The notes beneath the pieces were generated by a model that did not search any database, had not been told where the DNA came from, and saw only the letters and a list, made by a program, of their open reading frames with translations. Source: PWQG01 sp040882255 (GTDB taxonomy: Bacteria > Pseudomonadota > Gammaproteobacteria > Pseudomonadales > Pseudohongiellaceae). From it: 64,000 bases of DNA. Location: the NCBI GenBank assembly GCA_040882255.1, contig JBBEBP010000023.1, forward strand, positions 62,001 through 126,000, written 5' to 3'. The position numbers and the translations under genes were made by a program. Below are positions 9,313 to 17,596 of the stretch, piece by piece (position 1 is the first letter of the stretch; every line of letters starts with the position of its first letter).

Positions 9313-9370
9313 ATTATCGGACCCGGCGGGCAGCAAAGTCCTGACAGAAAGCTTCCCAAAACCTACTAAA
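9313..9370 (-). promoter_or_regulatory. Predicted amine-oxidase promoter with conserved upstream block
   Basis: On the minus strand, TTTAGTAGGT (9361-9370) begins a 38-bp block (9333-9370) ending in GACTTTGC. It matches 31 of 38 positions, without gaps, to a block upstream of the TonB receptor gene. GGACTT (9336-9341) can act as a poor -35 and GATAAT (9313-9318) as -10, 17 bp apart. A weak -35 with a conserved block above it suggests activator control. The rest of the 341-bp divergent spacer shows nothing else I can name. Confidence 0.6.
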
Positions 9371-9484
9371 CGGCCCACAATACAGGAAAATGACTTGCCC
9401 TTCCGGCCGGTCAGTATATCATCAGCGATGACTTGACCGACTTTGGCGTTATTTGCTTCCATAAGTCGAACAAGAGCGGGGCTT

Positions 9485-11614
9485 ATGACAGAACAACACA
9501 TCAGCGCATCCGACCACGGGACGCCAATCGACGGCCCTGATGCTGTCTACATCGGTGAATGGCTGGTGTCCCTTTCGGCCTGCACGCTGACGCGGGGTGA
9601 TGAGGAAGTCAAGATCACGCCGCGCAGCATGGATGTATTGCGGCTGCTGAGTGAAAGGCCGAATTCCGTGGTCAGCCCGGCAGAGCTGCTCGAAGCCATC
9701 TGGCGCTCCCCCATCGCCACCGACCACGCCGTCCACAAGGCCGTCGCCGAGCTACGCGGCGCCCTTCAGGACAAGGCAAAAAAACCGAATTATATCAAAA
9801 CTATACCGAAGCGCGGCTACAAGCTGATTGCCCCTGTCAGGAGCGTCGGGCCCACGGAAGGCCTGGCGGAAGAGCCACGGAGGAGCGCATCAGCCGATGG
9901 CCGCGCCAGCTCCCGGACCAGCAGTGGCCCTCGATGGATCAAAGGCCTGGCGGCCGGCTTCGTCCTGGCCTGCCTGGTCAGCCTGCCACTGCTGCTGGAT
10001 GGCGAGAGCCCGACCACGGCCGCCAGCGACGACATCCGCCTGGCCGTGATGCCCTTCTCCATCCAGGACTATGATGACGAGAACCAGATCGTCGCCGAGG
10101 GCATCCGCGACTCCCTGGTGCACGGCCTGTCCAAGCTGGCGCACCTGCGCGTCATGTCCCCGCCCCGCAACAGCGGCTATCGCGAAAGCAGTGATGAGCG
10201 CTACGAGGACTACCTGGATCATGCCGACCACCGCCTGCAGGGCCGTGTGTTCAGCGGCGATGGCCGCCTTCGGGTAATCGTACAGCTGGTCCGGCAGCAC
10301 GACGGTGTACAGCAGTATTCCGAGCAATTCGACCTGCCACTGACCGACATATTCTCCGTCCAGGACGAGATCGCCTCCAACGTGGCCAGCGCACTGCGCA
10401 TCCATCTGGACGAGGAAGAGCGCGCCCAGATGCTGGACTGGGGCACCACCAACGCACTGGCCTACCAGCGCTTCCTGCGCGCGGAGTTCTACTATAACCA
10501 GTTCAGCCCGCAGGACTTCCATCGCGCCATGCAACAGTACGAGACCGCCATCGAGCTGGACCCGGACTTCCTCAGCGCCTACCACGGCCTGGCCACCGCC
10601 GCCAACAACCTGGCGGTTTACAGCAGCATGGATACCATCGACGAACTCTACGACAAAGTGCTGGGCGTGCATCGCGAAGTGGCCCGACTCGACCCCGACA
10701 GTGAAATCCTGGACTCCCTGCATGCCATCAAACTGCGCATGCAGGGCAGCAGCCATATCCAGCAGGAAGCACAGCTGCGCAAACAGATCCTCTCTGGCAC
10801 CCCGCCGGATTTCGCGGTGGCCCACTATGCCCTGCTGCTGATCGGTGCGCGCCTCTACGACGAGGCCTCGCAGCTACTTGACCTGGTGGGCGAGTCCTCT
10901 CCCAACGAAATCTCCCCGGACGAAGTCTGGAGTTACCGTTATTCCGTTACACCGCCGCCGGAACTCATCATGGCCCGCAAGAACCAGCTCCAGCAGCGCC
11001 CCTACCACATCGGTTTCCTGGGCACCGTCGCGGCGAACCTGGCCTTCCTGGGTGACTTCCGGCAGGCCCGCGTCTATCTGGAGCAGCAACGCAGCGTCGA
11101 TACAGAGGGCATCATCGTCCACAACACAGAGAACACCATCCGCTTTCTGGGAGGCGAGATCCACGCGGATAGCGAGGCCTTCCGGGAGGCGCTGCGCGAC
11201 GAGCCGGACTTCCACTACAACAACGGCGCCCTCAGTTTCATGGTCGGTGACATCGACCGCGGCATCGAGTACTGGCGCCAGCTGCAGCCGGTGCAGATGC
11301 GCCGCTTGTTCAATATGACGCATGTCAGCGAACGTTACTTCCCGGCCCGTGTACTCGAATCACCACGCTACCGGACACTGCTGGAGGAGCTGGGCAACGG
11401 CAAAAGCTGGCAGCACACCCTGATCGAAGGCGTGATGGAGATTGCCGGGGTCACCGACATCGAACCGAGCCCGGAGGCCCGGCAGGCCTACGAGGACGAT
11501 ACCATGCTGTTGCGCAACAACCTGTGGAGCAAAGAGCAGTGGCAGGAGTTTGAGCTTCACAAGCGCCAGAGAATCGGCGACACTCTGTTGAGGGAAGGCA
11601 TTTCAACCCTGTAG
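9485..11614 (+). CDS. CadC/ToxR-like membrane transcription regulator with TPR domain
   Basis: A 709-residue one-component regulator. Residues 25-117 form an OmpR-type winged helix (ending KTIPKRGYKLIAPV). Residues about 120-150 are a polar linker, 152-171 one transmembrane helix, 186-310 a periplasmic TolB/FlgO-like segment (LAVMPF start), and the remainder is helical and TPR-like. DNA binding in the cytoplasm is thus tied to a periplasmic sensor. ATG 9485 is chosen over an upstream TTG because GAGCGGGG sits just before it. It lies between the amine oxidase (divergent) and the TonB receptor (downstream), both of which carry the same upstream block, so it is the best candidate to control them. 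Confidence 0.85.
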   Translation: MTEQHISASDHGTPIDGPDAVYIGEWLVSLSACTLTRGDEEVKITPRSMDVLRLLSERPNSVVSPAELLEAIWRSPIATDHAVHKAVAELRGALQDKAKKPNYIKTIPKRGYKLIAPVRSVGPTEGLAEEPRRSASADGRASSRTSSGPRWIKGLAAGFVLACLVSLPLLLDGESPTTAASDDIRLAVMPFSIQDYDDENQIVAEGIRDSLVHGLSKLAHLRVMSPPRNSGYRESSDERYEDYLDHADHRLQGRVFSGDGRLRVIVQLVRQHDGVQQYSEQFDLPLTDIFSVQDEIASNVASALRIHLDEEERAQMLDWGTTNALAYQRFLRAEFYYNQFSPQDFHRAMQQYETAIELDPDFLSAYHGLATAANNLAVYSSMDTIDELYDKVLGVHREVARLDPDSEILDSLHAIKLRMQGSSHIQQEAQLRKQILSGTPPDFAVAHYALLLIGARLYDEASQLLDLVGESSPNEISPDEVWSYRYSVTPPPELIMARKNQLQQRPYHIGFLGTVAANLAFLGDFRQARVYLEQQRSVDTEGIIVHNTENTIRFLGGEIHADSEAFREALRDEPDFHYNNGALSFMVGDIDRGIEYWRQLQPVQMRRLFNMTHVSERYFPARVLESPRYRTLLEELGNGKSWQHTLIEGVMEIAGVTDIEPSPEARQAYEDDTMLLRNNLWSKEQWQEFELHKRQRIGDTLLREGISTL

Positions 11615-11681
11615 TAGTACGCCACTGATGGCGCGAACGGCCCGGGAGGCCGGAAACTGCTTGACACCACAGGAGATACCC

Positions 11682-11738
11682 TTTAGTAGGTATTGAGAAG
11701 ATTTTCGGGAGGACTTTGCCGGACAGCAAAAACATAAT
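11682..11738 (+). promoter_or_regulatory. Predicted TonB-receptor promoter with conserved upstream block
   Basis: TTTAGTAGGT at 11682-11691 opens a 38-bp block ending at 11719 that matches the block upstream of the amine oxidase. GGACTT (11711-11716) and CATAAT (11733-11738) are spaced 16 bp and lie in the same relation to the block as in the other copy. The leader to the receptor ATG is about 230 bp. I see no riboswitch in it, and the remainder of the 358-bp gap is otherwise empty. Confidence 0.6.
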
Positions 11739-11972
11739 CAGGCTGTTTTCGTGCAAAGGTCTGACACGAAAAGGGACGTGACAGGCGCATCCGCGTTTGC
11801 TCACGTACGTTGAAACGGGACATCCATCAAAAAACAGCAATAATGGATGGAAGGACGAATCCCCAGACTCACAATGAAGTGAGGTCAGAAGACGAGAAGT
11901 TGGTTACTGCAAGCTGTAAAAAATCAAGGGCTTGATGCAAAGCCTTCAATGAAAAACTAAGGAAGCATTGCA

Positions 11973-14540
11973 ATGAAAAAACTACCCCCACTCCACACGT
12001 TCTCATCGCGATTCGCGCTGCTCGGCCTGGTGGCCGCAGCCGCTTCCGCGCCGGGTGCCGTGCAGGCACAGCAAGGTGCGGAAGAAATTGAAGAAGTGGT
12101 TGTCACCGGTTCGCGTGGTGCGCCACGTACCGCCATGGACGCTGCAGCGCCCATCGACGTGTTGTCTGCTAACGACTTCATGGACCAGGGCACCACGGAC
12201 ATGAACGACCTGATGCGGAACCTGGTTCCGTCGTTCAACGTCGAGACCCAGGACATCAACGACTCCAACAGCCTGGTCCGCCCCGCTACCCTGCGTGGCC
12301 TGCCGGCGGACGACACGCTGATCCTGGTCAACGGCAAGCGCCGTCACCGTTCTGCGGCCATTCAGTTCGGCCAGGATGGTACACACTTCCCGGACACGGC
12401 CCAGATCCCGATGATCGCCCTGCAACAGGTGGAAGTGCTGCGTGACGGCGCCTCGGCCCAGTACGGCTCTGACGCCATCGCGGGTGTGATCAACTTCCGC
12501 CTGAAGGAAAACCGCGAAGGTGCCTCCTTCGAGAGCAAGTCGGGCTACTACACGAACAATGGCGACGGTCATCTGAACTACGTTGCCGGTAACGTGGGTT
12601 TGCCGCTGGGCAACAGCGGTTTTGCCAGCCTGAGTTTCGACTACACGAACCAGAACAAGACCGACCGCTCCATCCAGCGTGGTGACGCGCAGGCGCTGAT
12701 CGACGCTGGCAACACCAACGTCCGTGGCGCTGGAGCCGAAGGGTCCCAGACCACCGTGATGAACCACGGCCTGCCGGACACGGAAATGGTGAACCTGTTC
12801 GCCAATATGGCCATCGACCTGGGCAACGACCAGGAACTGTACTCATTCGGTGGTTACAGCGAGAAAGATGTCATTCTCGGCTTCTTCTTCCGTAACCCGG
12901 AGAACCGCGGTGGTATCTTCACATCCGGTGACGAGCAGCTGATGTTCGACGTGACGGAGGACGGCACGGGCAACTGCGCCTCCATTCCTACCGGGGTCAA
13001 CCCGGATACTGGCGTGACCAGTTCCATCGCGGCCTCCAACTACTCGGCCAACAATCCGGACTGCTTCAGTTTCACCGAATGGTTCCCGGGCGGCTATACA
13101 CCGAACTTTGGCGGCATGGTGACCGACTTCTCCAACGCAACCGGTATCCGCGGCGAGTTCAGTGATGGCACCAGTTACGATATCAGCGTGAACAATGGTT
13201 TCTCCGAAATCACTTACCTGCTGAACAACACCACCAACGCCTCCATGGGCCCGGATTCTCCGACTTCGTTCGAACCCGGTATCTACACCACCATCGAGAA
13301 CACGTTGGGCCTGGATTTCGTCAAGCCGATCGACATGGACGGCCTGTACTCACCGCTGAACGTGGCCTACGGTGTTGAGTGGCGCCGCGAGATCTTCAAG
13401 GTAAGCTCCGAGGATCAGGATTCCTGGCGCATCGGTGAGTATTCTGACCAGGGTGCCAACGTCGGGTCCGACGGCTTCCAGGGCTTCGGTCCACAGCAGC
13501 AGGGCAGCTGGGATCGCAAGAACTGGGCATTCTACGTGGACCTCGAGGCTGACGTAACCGAGCGATTGCTGCTGGGTGCGGCCCTCCGCTATGAGGACTT
13601 CTACGACACCTTCGGTACCACAACCAACGGCAAGCTGTCCGCGCGTTATCGCCTGACGGATACCACCAACCTCCGGAGCACGCTCAGCACCGGCTTCCGT
13701 GCGCCGTCACCGGGTCAGGCCAACATCGTGAACATCAGCACGGGTGTGGAAAACAACATCCCGATCGCTGACGGTCAAATCCCGCCGACCAACCCGATCG
13801 CCCAGCGATTCGGCGGTCAGGAGCTGACACCGGAGAAATCCGAGAACCTCTCCATCGGCGTTGCTACCGAGCTGGGGCCGATCGACCTGACGGTGGACTA
13901 CTTCAACATCAAGATGGAAGATCGCATCCTGAACTCCAGCAACTTCGAGATCACTCCGGAAATTGCCCGGGAGATCGAGGAGTCCGGTATCAGTGGTGCT
14001 GGCAGTATCCGTCGCTTCACGTACTACACGAACGACCTGGATACCACCAACCAGGGCGTCGAAATCGTGGCCTCCACTTCCTATGACTGGGGTGATGCCG
14101 GGGTCACGGACTTCAATGGTTCATGGGCCTGGATGGATCAGGAACTGGACGATTTCACACCGGAACTGCTGAGCCGCAGCGGTGCCCTGGCCCTGACCGA
14201 CGAAATCCCCGAGAACCGGGGCAACTTCCGTGTCAGCCACAACCTGATGGACTGGCGCTTTACTGCCCAGGCCAACTACTATGATGAGTTCCTGGTTACG
14301 CCCTCTAACGACGATCCCAGCCAGGACTACATGCACGGTGCTGATGTGATCTTCAGTGGCGAAGTGGCCTACACCTGGCGCAACAATCTGACGGTTGTCG
14401 TTGGTGCCGATAACATTTTCGACACCATGCCGGAAAAGGTGCGTAGCCCGTCCGCGTTCACCAGCAACCCGTATGTCACTTCGGTTTCCTACTCGCCGAA
14501 CGGACGCATGGTGTACACACGCCTGCGTTTCGATCTGTGA
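11973..14540 (+). CDS. TonB-dependent outer-membrane receptor
   Basis: An 855-residue receptor that imports a ligand across the outer membrane using TonB energy. A signal peptide ends near AVQA (residue 32). A TonB box-like EEVVVTGSR follows, then the plug domain (LRGLPADDTLILVNGKRRH, and VLRDGASAQYGSDAIAGVINFRL) and a long beta-barrel ending in the expected aromatic/hydrophobic C-terminus (YTRLRFDL). AAGGAAG precedes the ATG. The ligand cannot be read from sequence. Co-regulation with the amine oxidase suggests an amine, peptide or related nitrogenous compound. Its terminator is separated from it by an inserted inverted-repeat element. Confidence 0.93.
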   Translation: MKKLPPLHTFSSRFALLGLVAAAASAPGAVQAQQGAEEIEEVVVTGSRGAPRTAMDAAAPIDVLSANDFMDQGTTDMNDLMRNLVPSFNVETQDINDSNSLVRPATLRGLPADDTLILVNGKRRHRSAAIQFGQDGTHFPDTAQIPMIALQQVEVLRDGASAQYGSDAIAGVINFRLKENREGASFESKSGYYTNNGDGHLNYVAGNVGLPLGNSGFASLSFDYTNQNKTDRSIQRGDAQALIDAGNTNVRGAGAEGSQTTVMNHGLPDTEMVNLFANMAIDLGNDQELYSFGGYSEKDVILGFFFRNPENRGGIFTSGDEQLMFDVTEDGTGNCASIPTGVNPDTGVTSSIAASNYSANNPDCFSFTEWFPGGYTPNFGGMVTDFSNATGIRGEFSDGTSYDISVNNGFSEITYLLNNTTNASMGPDSPTSFEPGIYTTIENTLGLDFVKPIDMDGLYSPLNVAYGVEWRREIFKVSSEDQDSWRIGEYSDQGANVGSDGFQGFGPQQQGSWDRKNWAFYVDLEADVTERLLLGAALRYEDFYDTFGTTTNGKLSARYRLTDTTNLRSTLSTGFRAPSPGQANIVNISTGVENNIPIADGQIPPTNPIAQRFGGQELTPEKSENLSIGVATELGPIDLTVDYFNIKMEDRILNSSNFEITPEIAREIEESGISGAGSIRRFTYYTNDLDTTNQGVEIVASTSYDWGDAGVTDFNGSWAWMDQELDDFTPELLSRSGALALTDEIPENRGNFRVSHNLMDWRFTAQANYYDEFLVTPSNDDPSQDYMHGADVIFSGEVAYTWRNNLTVVVGADNIFDTMPEKVRSPSAFTSNPYVTSVSYSPNGRMVYTRLRFDL

Positions 14541-14567
14541 TCCGGAGATCATGGTGACAACAAGCTA

Positions 14568-14832
14568 GTGTACCCCGCCGCCGTTCGTGTAACGTTCAGA
14601 GCGCGCCTGAGCCGACAGAGCAAGGCGCGACCCGCAGTGAATAGCGGGGCTCTTTACAAGGGGCGCAACGCGGCACTGTCGGCTCAGGCGCGCTCCCGAA
14701 GGGCGAGCCGGAAAGCGCTCATCTGCGGCGTTATGTCTCTTGGCAAGGACGCCGCCATTGTCTGCGAGACATGTCTTGCGGCTAAGCGCCTTCCGACTCG
14801 CTGAATGTTACAGGAACGGCGGCGGGGTACAC
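14568..14832. mobile_element. 265-bp MITE-like element with 32-bp terminal inverted repeats
   Basis: The ends (14568-14599 and 14801-14832) are 32-bp inverted repeats with two mismatches, beginning GTGTACCCCGCCGCCGTTC. Both are flanked directly by TA (14566-14567 and 14833-14834), as expected for a TA target duplication. Inside, 14600-14618 and 14676-14694 are perfect 19-bp inverted repeats. A third imperfect pair (near 14700-14716 and 14781-14800) would let the single strand fold into a branched, cloverleaf-like shape. No credible coding sequence lies inside. A non-autonomous element mobilised by an IS630/Tc1-type transposase is my best reading. Confidence 0.75.
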
Positions 14833-14840
14833 TAACCGAG

Positions 14841-14866
14841 GAGGGGGCTACGGCCCCCTCTTTTTT
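14841..14866 (+). terminator. Rho-independent terminator of the TonB receptor gene
   Basis: An 8-bp perfect stem GAGGGGGC/GCCCCCTC closes a TACG tetraloop (14841-14860) and is followed by six T residues. It starts 9 bp after the MITE-like element, so the element separates the receptor stop codon from its terminator. Confidence 0.92.
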
Positions 14867-14894
14867 CAGTAATCCTGAACAGAGAAACACGACG

Positions 14895-15527
14895 ATGTTT
14901 TCCAAACAAATTCTTTGCCTGGGCTTTCTTTTCAGCGGACTTGCCACCGCATTGCCGGCTGCCGCCGAAGTGGTTCCCGAGGCTACCGACGGTTTTTACT
15001 GTACCACCTGCCACGGCACCGAAGGCCAGGGCAACGTGGCCATTGACGCGCCGCGCATCGCGGGCATGGAGCGCTGGTACCTGGAGCGCCAGATGAACCT
15101 GTTCCGCGACGAACTGCGCGGCACACACCCGGAAGACCTGGCCGGACAGGAAATGCAGCCCATGGCCGCCATCCTGGACGACGAGAAACTCGAACAGGTA
15201 CTGGACTGGGTTGGCGAATGGGAGTACGTGGCCGCCGAGCCGACGCTGACAGGAGGTGATGCGCGCAATGGCCGATCACTGTACCAGTCCTGTGTGGCCT
15301 GCCACGGCGCTGCGGGCGAGGGCCGCGAGATGATGAACTCTCCCGCACTGGCCGGTCAGAACGACTGGTACCTGGTCCAGCAACTCCAGAACTTCAAGGC
15401 CGGTTACAGGGGCTATGACAATGCCGATACCTTTGGCAACCAGATGCGCATGATGACGCAATCCCTGTCCGGGGATCAGGATATCGTTGATGTGGTCAGC
15501 TACATCAACACGCTGGGCCGTGACTGA
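14895..15527 (+). CDS. Periplasmic di-haem cytochrome c (c4-like)
   Basis: A 210-residue exported cytochrome. A signal peptide ends near residue 24 (PAAA). Two class I haem motifs, CTTCH (36-40) and CVACH (133-137), lie in two homologous halves of about 90 residues. Methionines near 87-90 and in MRMMTQS near the C-terminus are candidate sixth ligands. This is the cytochrome c4/c553 two-domain layout. The ATG at 14895 is used because the frame upstream runs through the terminator. It would carry electrons between periplasmic dehydrogenases and a terminal oxidase. The neighbours suggest it may accept electrons from the amine oxidase. Confidence 0.88.
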   Translation: MFSKQILCLGFLFSGLATALPAAAEVVPEATDGFYCTTCHGTEGQGNVAIDAPRIAGMERWYLERQMNLFRDELRGTHPEDLAGQEMQPMAAILDDEKLEQVLDWVGEWEYVAAEPTLTGGDARNGRSLYQSCVACHGAAGEGREMMNSPALAGQNDWYLVQQLQNFKAGYRGYDNADTFGNQMRMMTQSLSGDQDIVDVVSYINTLGRD

Positions 15528-15530
15528 TCA

Positions 15531-15556
15531 ACCCGCCTGCGCGGGTGTCTTATAAT
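15531..15556 (+). promoter_or_regulatory. Small hairpin and TATAAT box upstream of ridA
   Basis: ACCCGC (15531-15536) pairs with GCGGGT (15541-15546) just after the cytochrome stop, with only a weak T stretch following. A perfect TATAAT at 15551-15556 comes directly after and is a likely -10 for the ridA gene 40 bp downstream. No good -35 is visible. Confidence 0.45.
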
Positions 15557-15595
15557 GACATGACTGACTTTCAGAACAAGTGAGGAGGTACTGCT

Positions 15596-16096
15596 ATGCG
15601 ATACAACAGGACACTGGCAGGCGCTGCGGCGCTCTGCATTGCCACTTTGCTGGGCACCGCCCCGGCCTCCGCCCAGGTGACCACCTTCCCCAACAGCAGC
15701 GATTTCCCGATCGCCAATGCCGTAGAAGTGGGCGCCGGATCCAAGATCATCTTCCACAGCGGCACGACGCCGGCAGCGGCCAACCCGGACGCTGAACGCG
15801 GCACGCGCGCCTACTACGGCGACACGCGCACACAGACCATCAGTGTATTGGAGCGCATAGAAGCGGATCTGGAATCAAAGGGCCTGACCATGGGTGATGT
15901 GGTCAAGATGACCGCGTTCCTGGTCGGTGACCCGGAGATGGGCGGTCGGATGGATTTTTCCGGATTCATGGAAGGGTATACACAGTTCTTCGGCACTGAC
16001 CAGCAGCCCAATGTACCTGCACGATCAACCGTTCAGGTGGCGGGCCTGGTGGCACCGCTGATGTTCGTGGAGATCGAGGTCATCACCGCGCGCTGA
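15596..16096 (+). CDS. RidA-family protein with signal peptide (periplasmic)
   Basis: A 166-residue member of the RidA/YjgF/YER057c family, which hydrolyses reactive enamines and imines to ketones plus ammonia. Most family members are about 130 residues and cytosolic. This one has an N-terminal signal peptide (cleavage near ASA, 24-26), so it should act in the periplasm. Family features include a central VVKMTAFL and the C-terminal RSTVQVAGL segment with the conserved Arg, ending EIEVITA. A strong GAGGAGGT ribosome site is present. Export makes sense if imines are formed in the periplasm by the Tat-exported amine oxidase encoded nearby. Confidence 0.88.
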   Translation: MRYNRTLAGAAALCIATLLGTAPASAQVTTFPNSSDFPIANAVEVGAGSKIIFHSGTTPAAANPDAERGTRAYYGDTRTQTISVLERIEADLESKGLTMGDVVKMTAFLVGDPEMGGRMDFSGFMEGYTQFFGTDQQPNVPARSTVQVAGLVAPLMFVEIEVITAR

Positions 16097-16104
16097 ACCG
16101 GTGG

Positions 16105-16132
16105 ACCGGCGGCGGTAAACCCCGCTGCCGGT
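16105..16132. terminator. Hairpin between convergent genes
   Basis: 16105-16115 and 16122-16132 are inverted repeats (10 of 11 positions) in the 48-bp gap between ridA and a convergent gene. There is no T-run, so termination is possible but not certain. Confidence 0.4.
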
Positions 16133-16144
16133 CACCTGCGCCAA

Positions 16145-16534
16145 TCACTGGCGGGAATACACCTGCCTGTTGATTTCCTCGCCTTCCTGGTTCAACTGTA
16201 CGACTTCGACCTGGGGGCTGTTCGGGCCATACAGCAGCCGCATGGTGATATAGACACGGTTGTTGGTGGGAGGCAGTGAGACATAAGCCCCGGCCACCGT
16301 GGTGGACGTGGCGATACCGATACCATCCCACATGCAGGCCGCCACCCCACGTGAGCGGAACCGGTAGAATGCATCGCCGAAGCGCGGCTCCTCCAGATCC
16401 AGCTGTGTGACCACCAACTCGCATTCATCGGCTCCGTCGGATACATACTCACCCTCTACCTGGGCCAGTGCACCCTGGGCGAAAAACAATACGCCGGCAC
16501 CCAGCATCGCCGAAAGCGGTTTGATTATCTTCAT
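16145..16534 (-). CDS. Small exported protein of unknown function
   Basis: A 129-residue protein with a clear signal peptide (cleavage near ALA-QVEG, residue 24). The mature part is about 105 residues with two Cys (in DECEL and AACMW) that could form a disulphide, plus several beta-type stretches. AGAGGAGAGG upstream of the ATG makes the start firm. I do not recognise the family. It is 168 bp downstream of mtfA but has its own ribosome site and probably its own promoter. Confidence 0.75.
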   Translation of the reverse strand: MKIIKPLSAMLGAGVLFFAQGALAQVEGEYVSDGADECELVVTQLDLEEPRFGDAFYRFRSRGVAACMWDGIGIATSTTVAGAYVSLPPTNNRVYITMRLLYGPNSPQVEVVQLNQEGEEINRQVYSRQ

Positions 16535-16702
16535 GGTAGCAGCCTCTCCTCTTTGTCTGATCGGATCGTATTGATCTCTTTTCAGGTCTGCTCACATGGT
16601 ACGATCAATGCGGATTCCTGCATTGATCGACATCAAACTCCCATTTCTTCGTTACCAGCCCGGTACGGACCGGCAAACGTATCCGGGCGCGATTCACCCT
16701 GC

Positions 16703-17536
16703 TCAGTGCCACTTGCGGGGGTCAACACGGTAATACCCGAGCAGCTGCGCGAATACATCCGGGTGCTGATCGGCCATGGCCGCAGGCTTTTCATAGAACA
16801 CTTCCGTAGCCACCGCGAAAAATTCGGCGGGATCGGTGGCACCGTAGTAATCGAACAACGACGGTTGCCCGGCCTCGGCGGCATGTTCCAGTTGTTCAAA
16901 GGCAGCCGACATCACCCGGGACCAGGTTTCATAGCCCTGCTTTGCATCCAGCGCCGGAGCGCCGTTGGCAAAGCCGGTGGCCTGATCGAGCTGGTGGGCG
17001 AACTCATGAAGAACCACGTTGTAGCCGTCCCCCAGATCCGCCATGCCTTCTTCCACGTTGTCCCAGGACAGCACGATGCGGCCATCCTCCCAGGATTCAC
17101 CGGCCAGGATACTGCGATCGTGTGATACCAGCCCCGCATCGTCCTGCACAGGACGGTTGACGCGGAACTCGGCCGGGTACACCAGGATATACTTCAGATC
17201 AGCGTAGCCTTCCCCCTGACGATGCAACAGCAACAGGCACGCCTGGGCGGCAATACTGAGACGCACCGCATCGTTGACGGGCTGCCCCGCACAGGGAACG
17301 AACACTTTCTCATCCAGGAATCGTTTGATCAGGTTCTGCAGTGCCTGCTGTTCCTCCCGTGTCATACGGTCGTACCAGGGCAAGGTGCGCCGCAGCATCG
17401 CCAGCCATTCGGCGGGGAACGGTTGACTGTCCAGCCGGCGGCGACGGTGTGCCGGATGGATGAACAGCCACCAGAACGCACCCAGCACCGCGAGAAAGAG
17501 GGAAAAAATGACCAGCTGACTCTGGAGTTCAGTCAT
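16703..17536 (-). CDS. mtfA: MtfA-type M90 zinc peptidase, membrane-anchored
   Basis: A 277-residue M90 metallopeptidase. In E. coli MtfA interacts with the repressor Mlc and affects glucose phosphotransferase expression. The zinc motif HEFAH is at 177-181 followed by LD, and a downstream Glu in EFFAVATEVFYEKP matches the third ligand region. Unlike E. coli MtfA it starts with a transmembrane helix (residues 8-26) followed by an Arg-rich cytosolic edge, so the domain is probably held at the inner face of the membrane. It lies 60 bp downstream of gabT on the same strand and may be co-transcribed. Confidence 0.88.
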   Translation of the reverse strand: MTELQSQLVIFSLFLAVLGAFWWLFIHPAHRRRRLDSQPFPAEWLAMLRRTLPWYDRMTREEQQALQNLIKRFLDEKVFVPCAGQPVNDAVRLSIAAQACLLLLHRQGEGYADLKYILVYPAEFRVNRPVQDDAGLVSHDRSILAGESWEDGRIVLSWDNVEEGMADLGDGYNVVLHEFAHQLDQATGFANGAPALDAKQGYETWSRVMSAAFEQLEHAAEAGQPSLFDYYGATDPAEFFAVATEVFYEKPAAMADQHPDVFAQLLGYYRVDPRKWH

Positions 17537-17596
17537 GGTGCACTCACCTGCTGGTCACCAGCGCCGCGTCCGACTCTGTATCGGCACGGCGGGTCA

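Noticed and set aside
14568..14804. 78-codon plus-strand frame inside the inverted-repeat element
   Set aside because: It lies wholly within the palindromic element and has no ribosome site or family resemblance.
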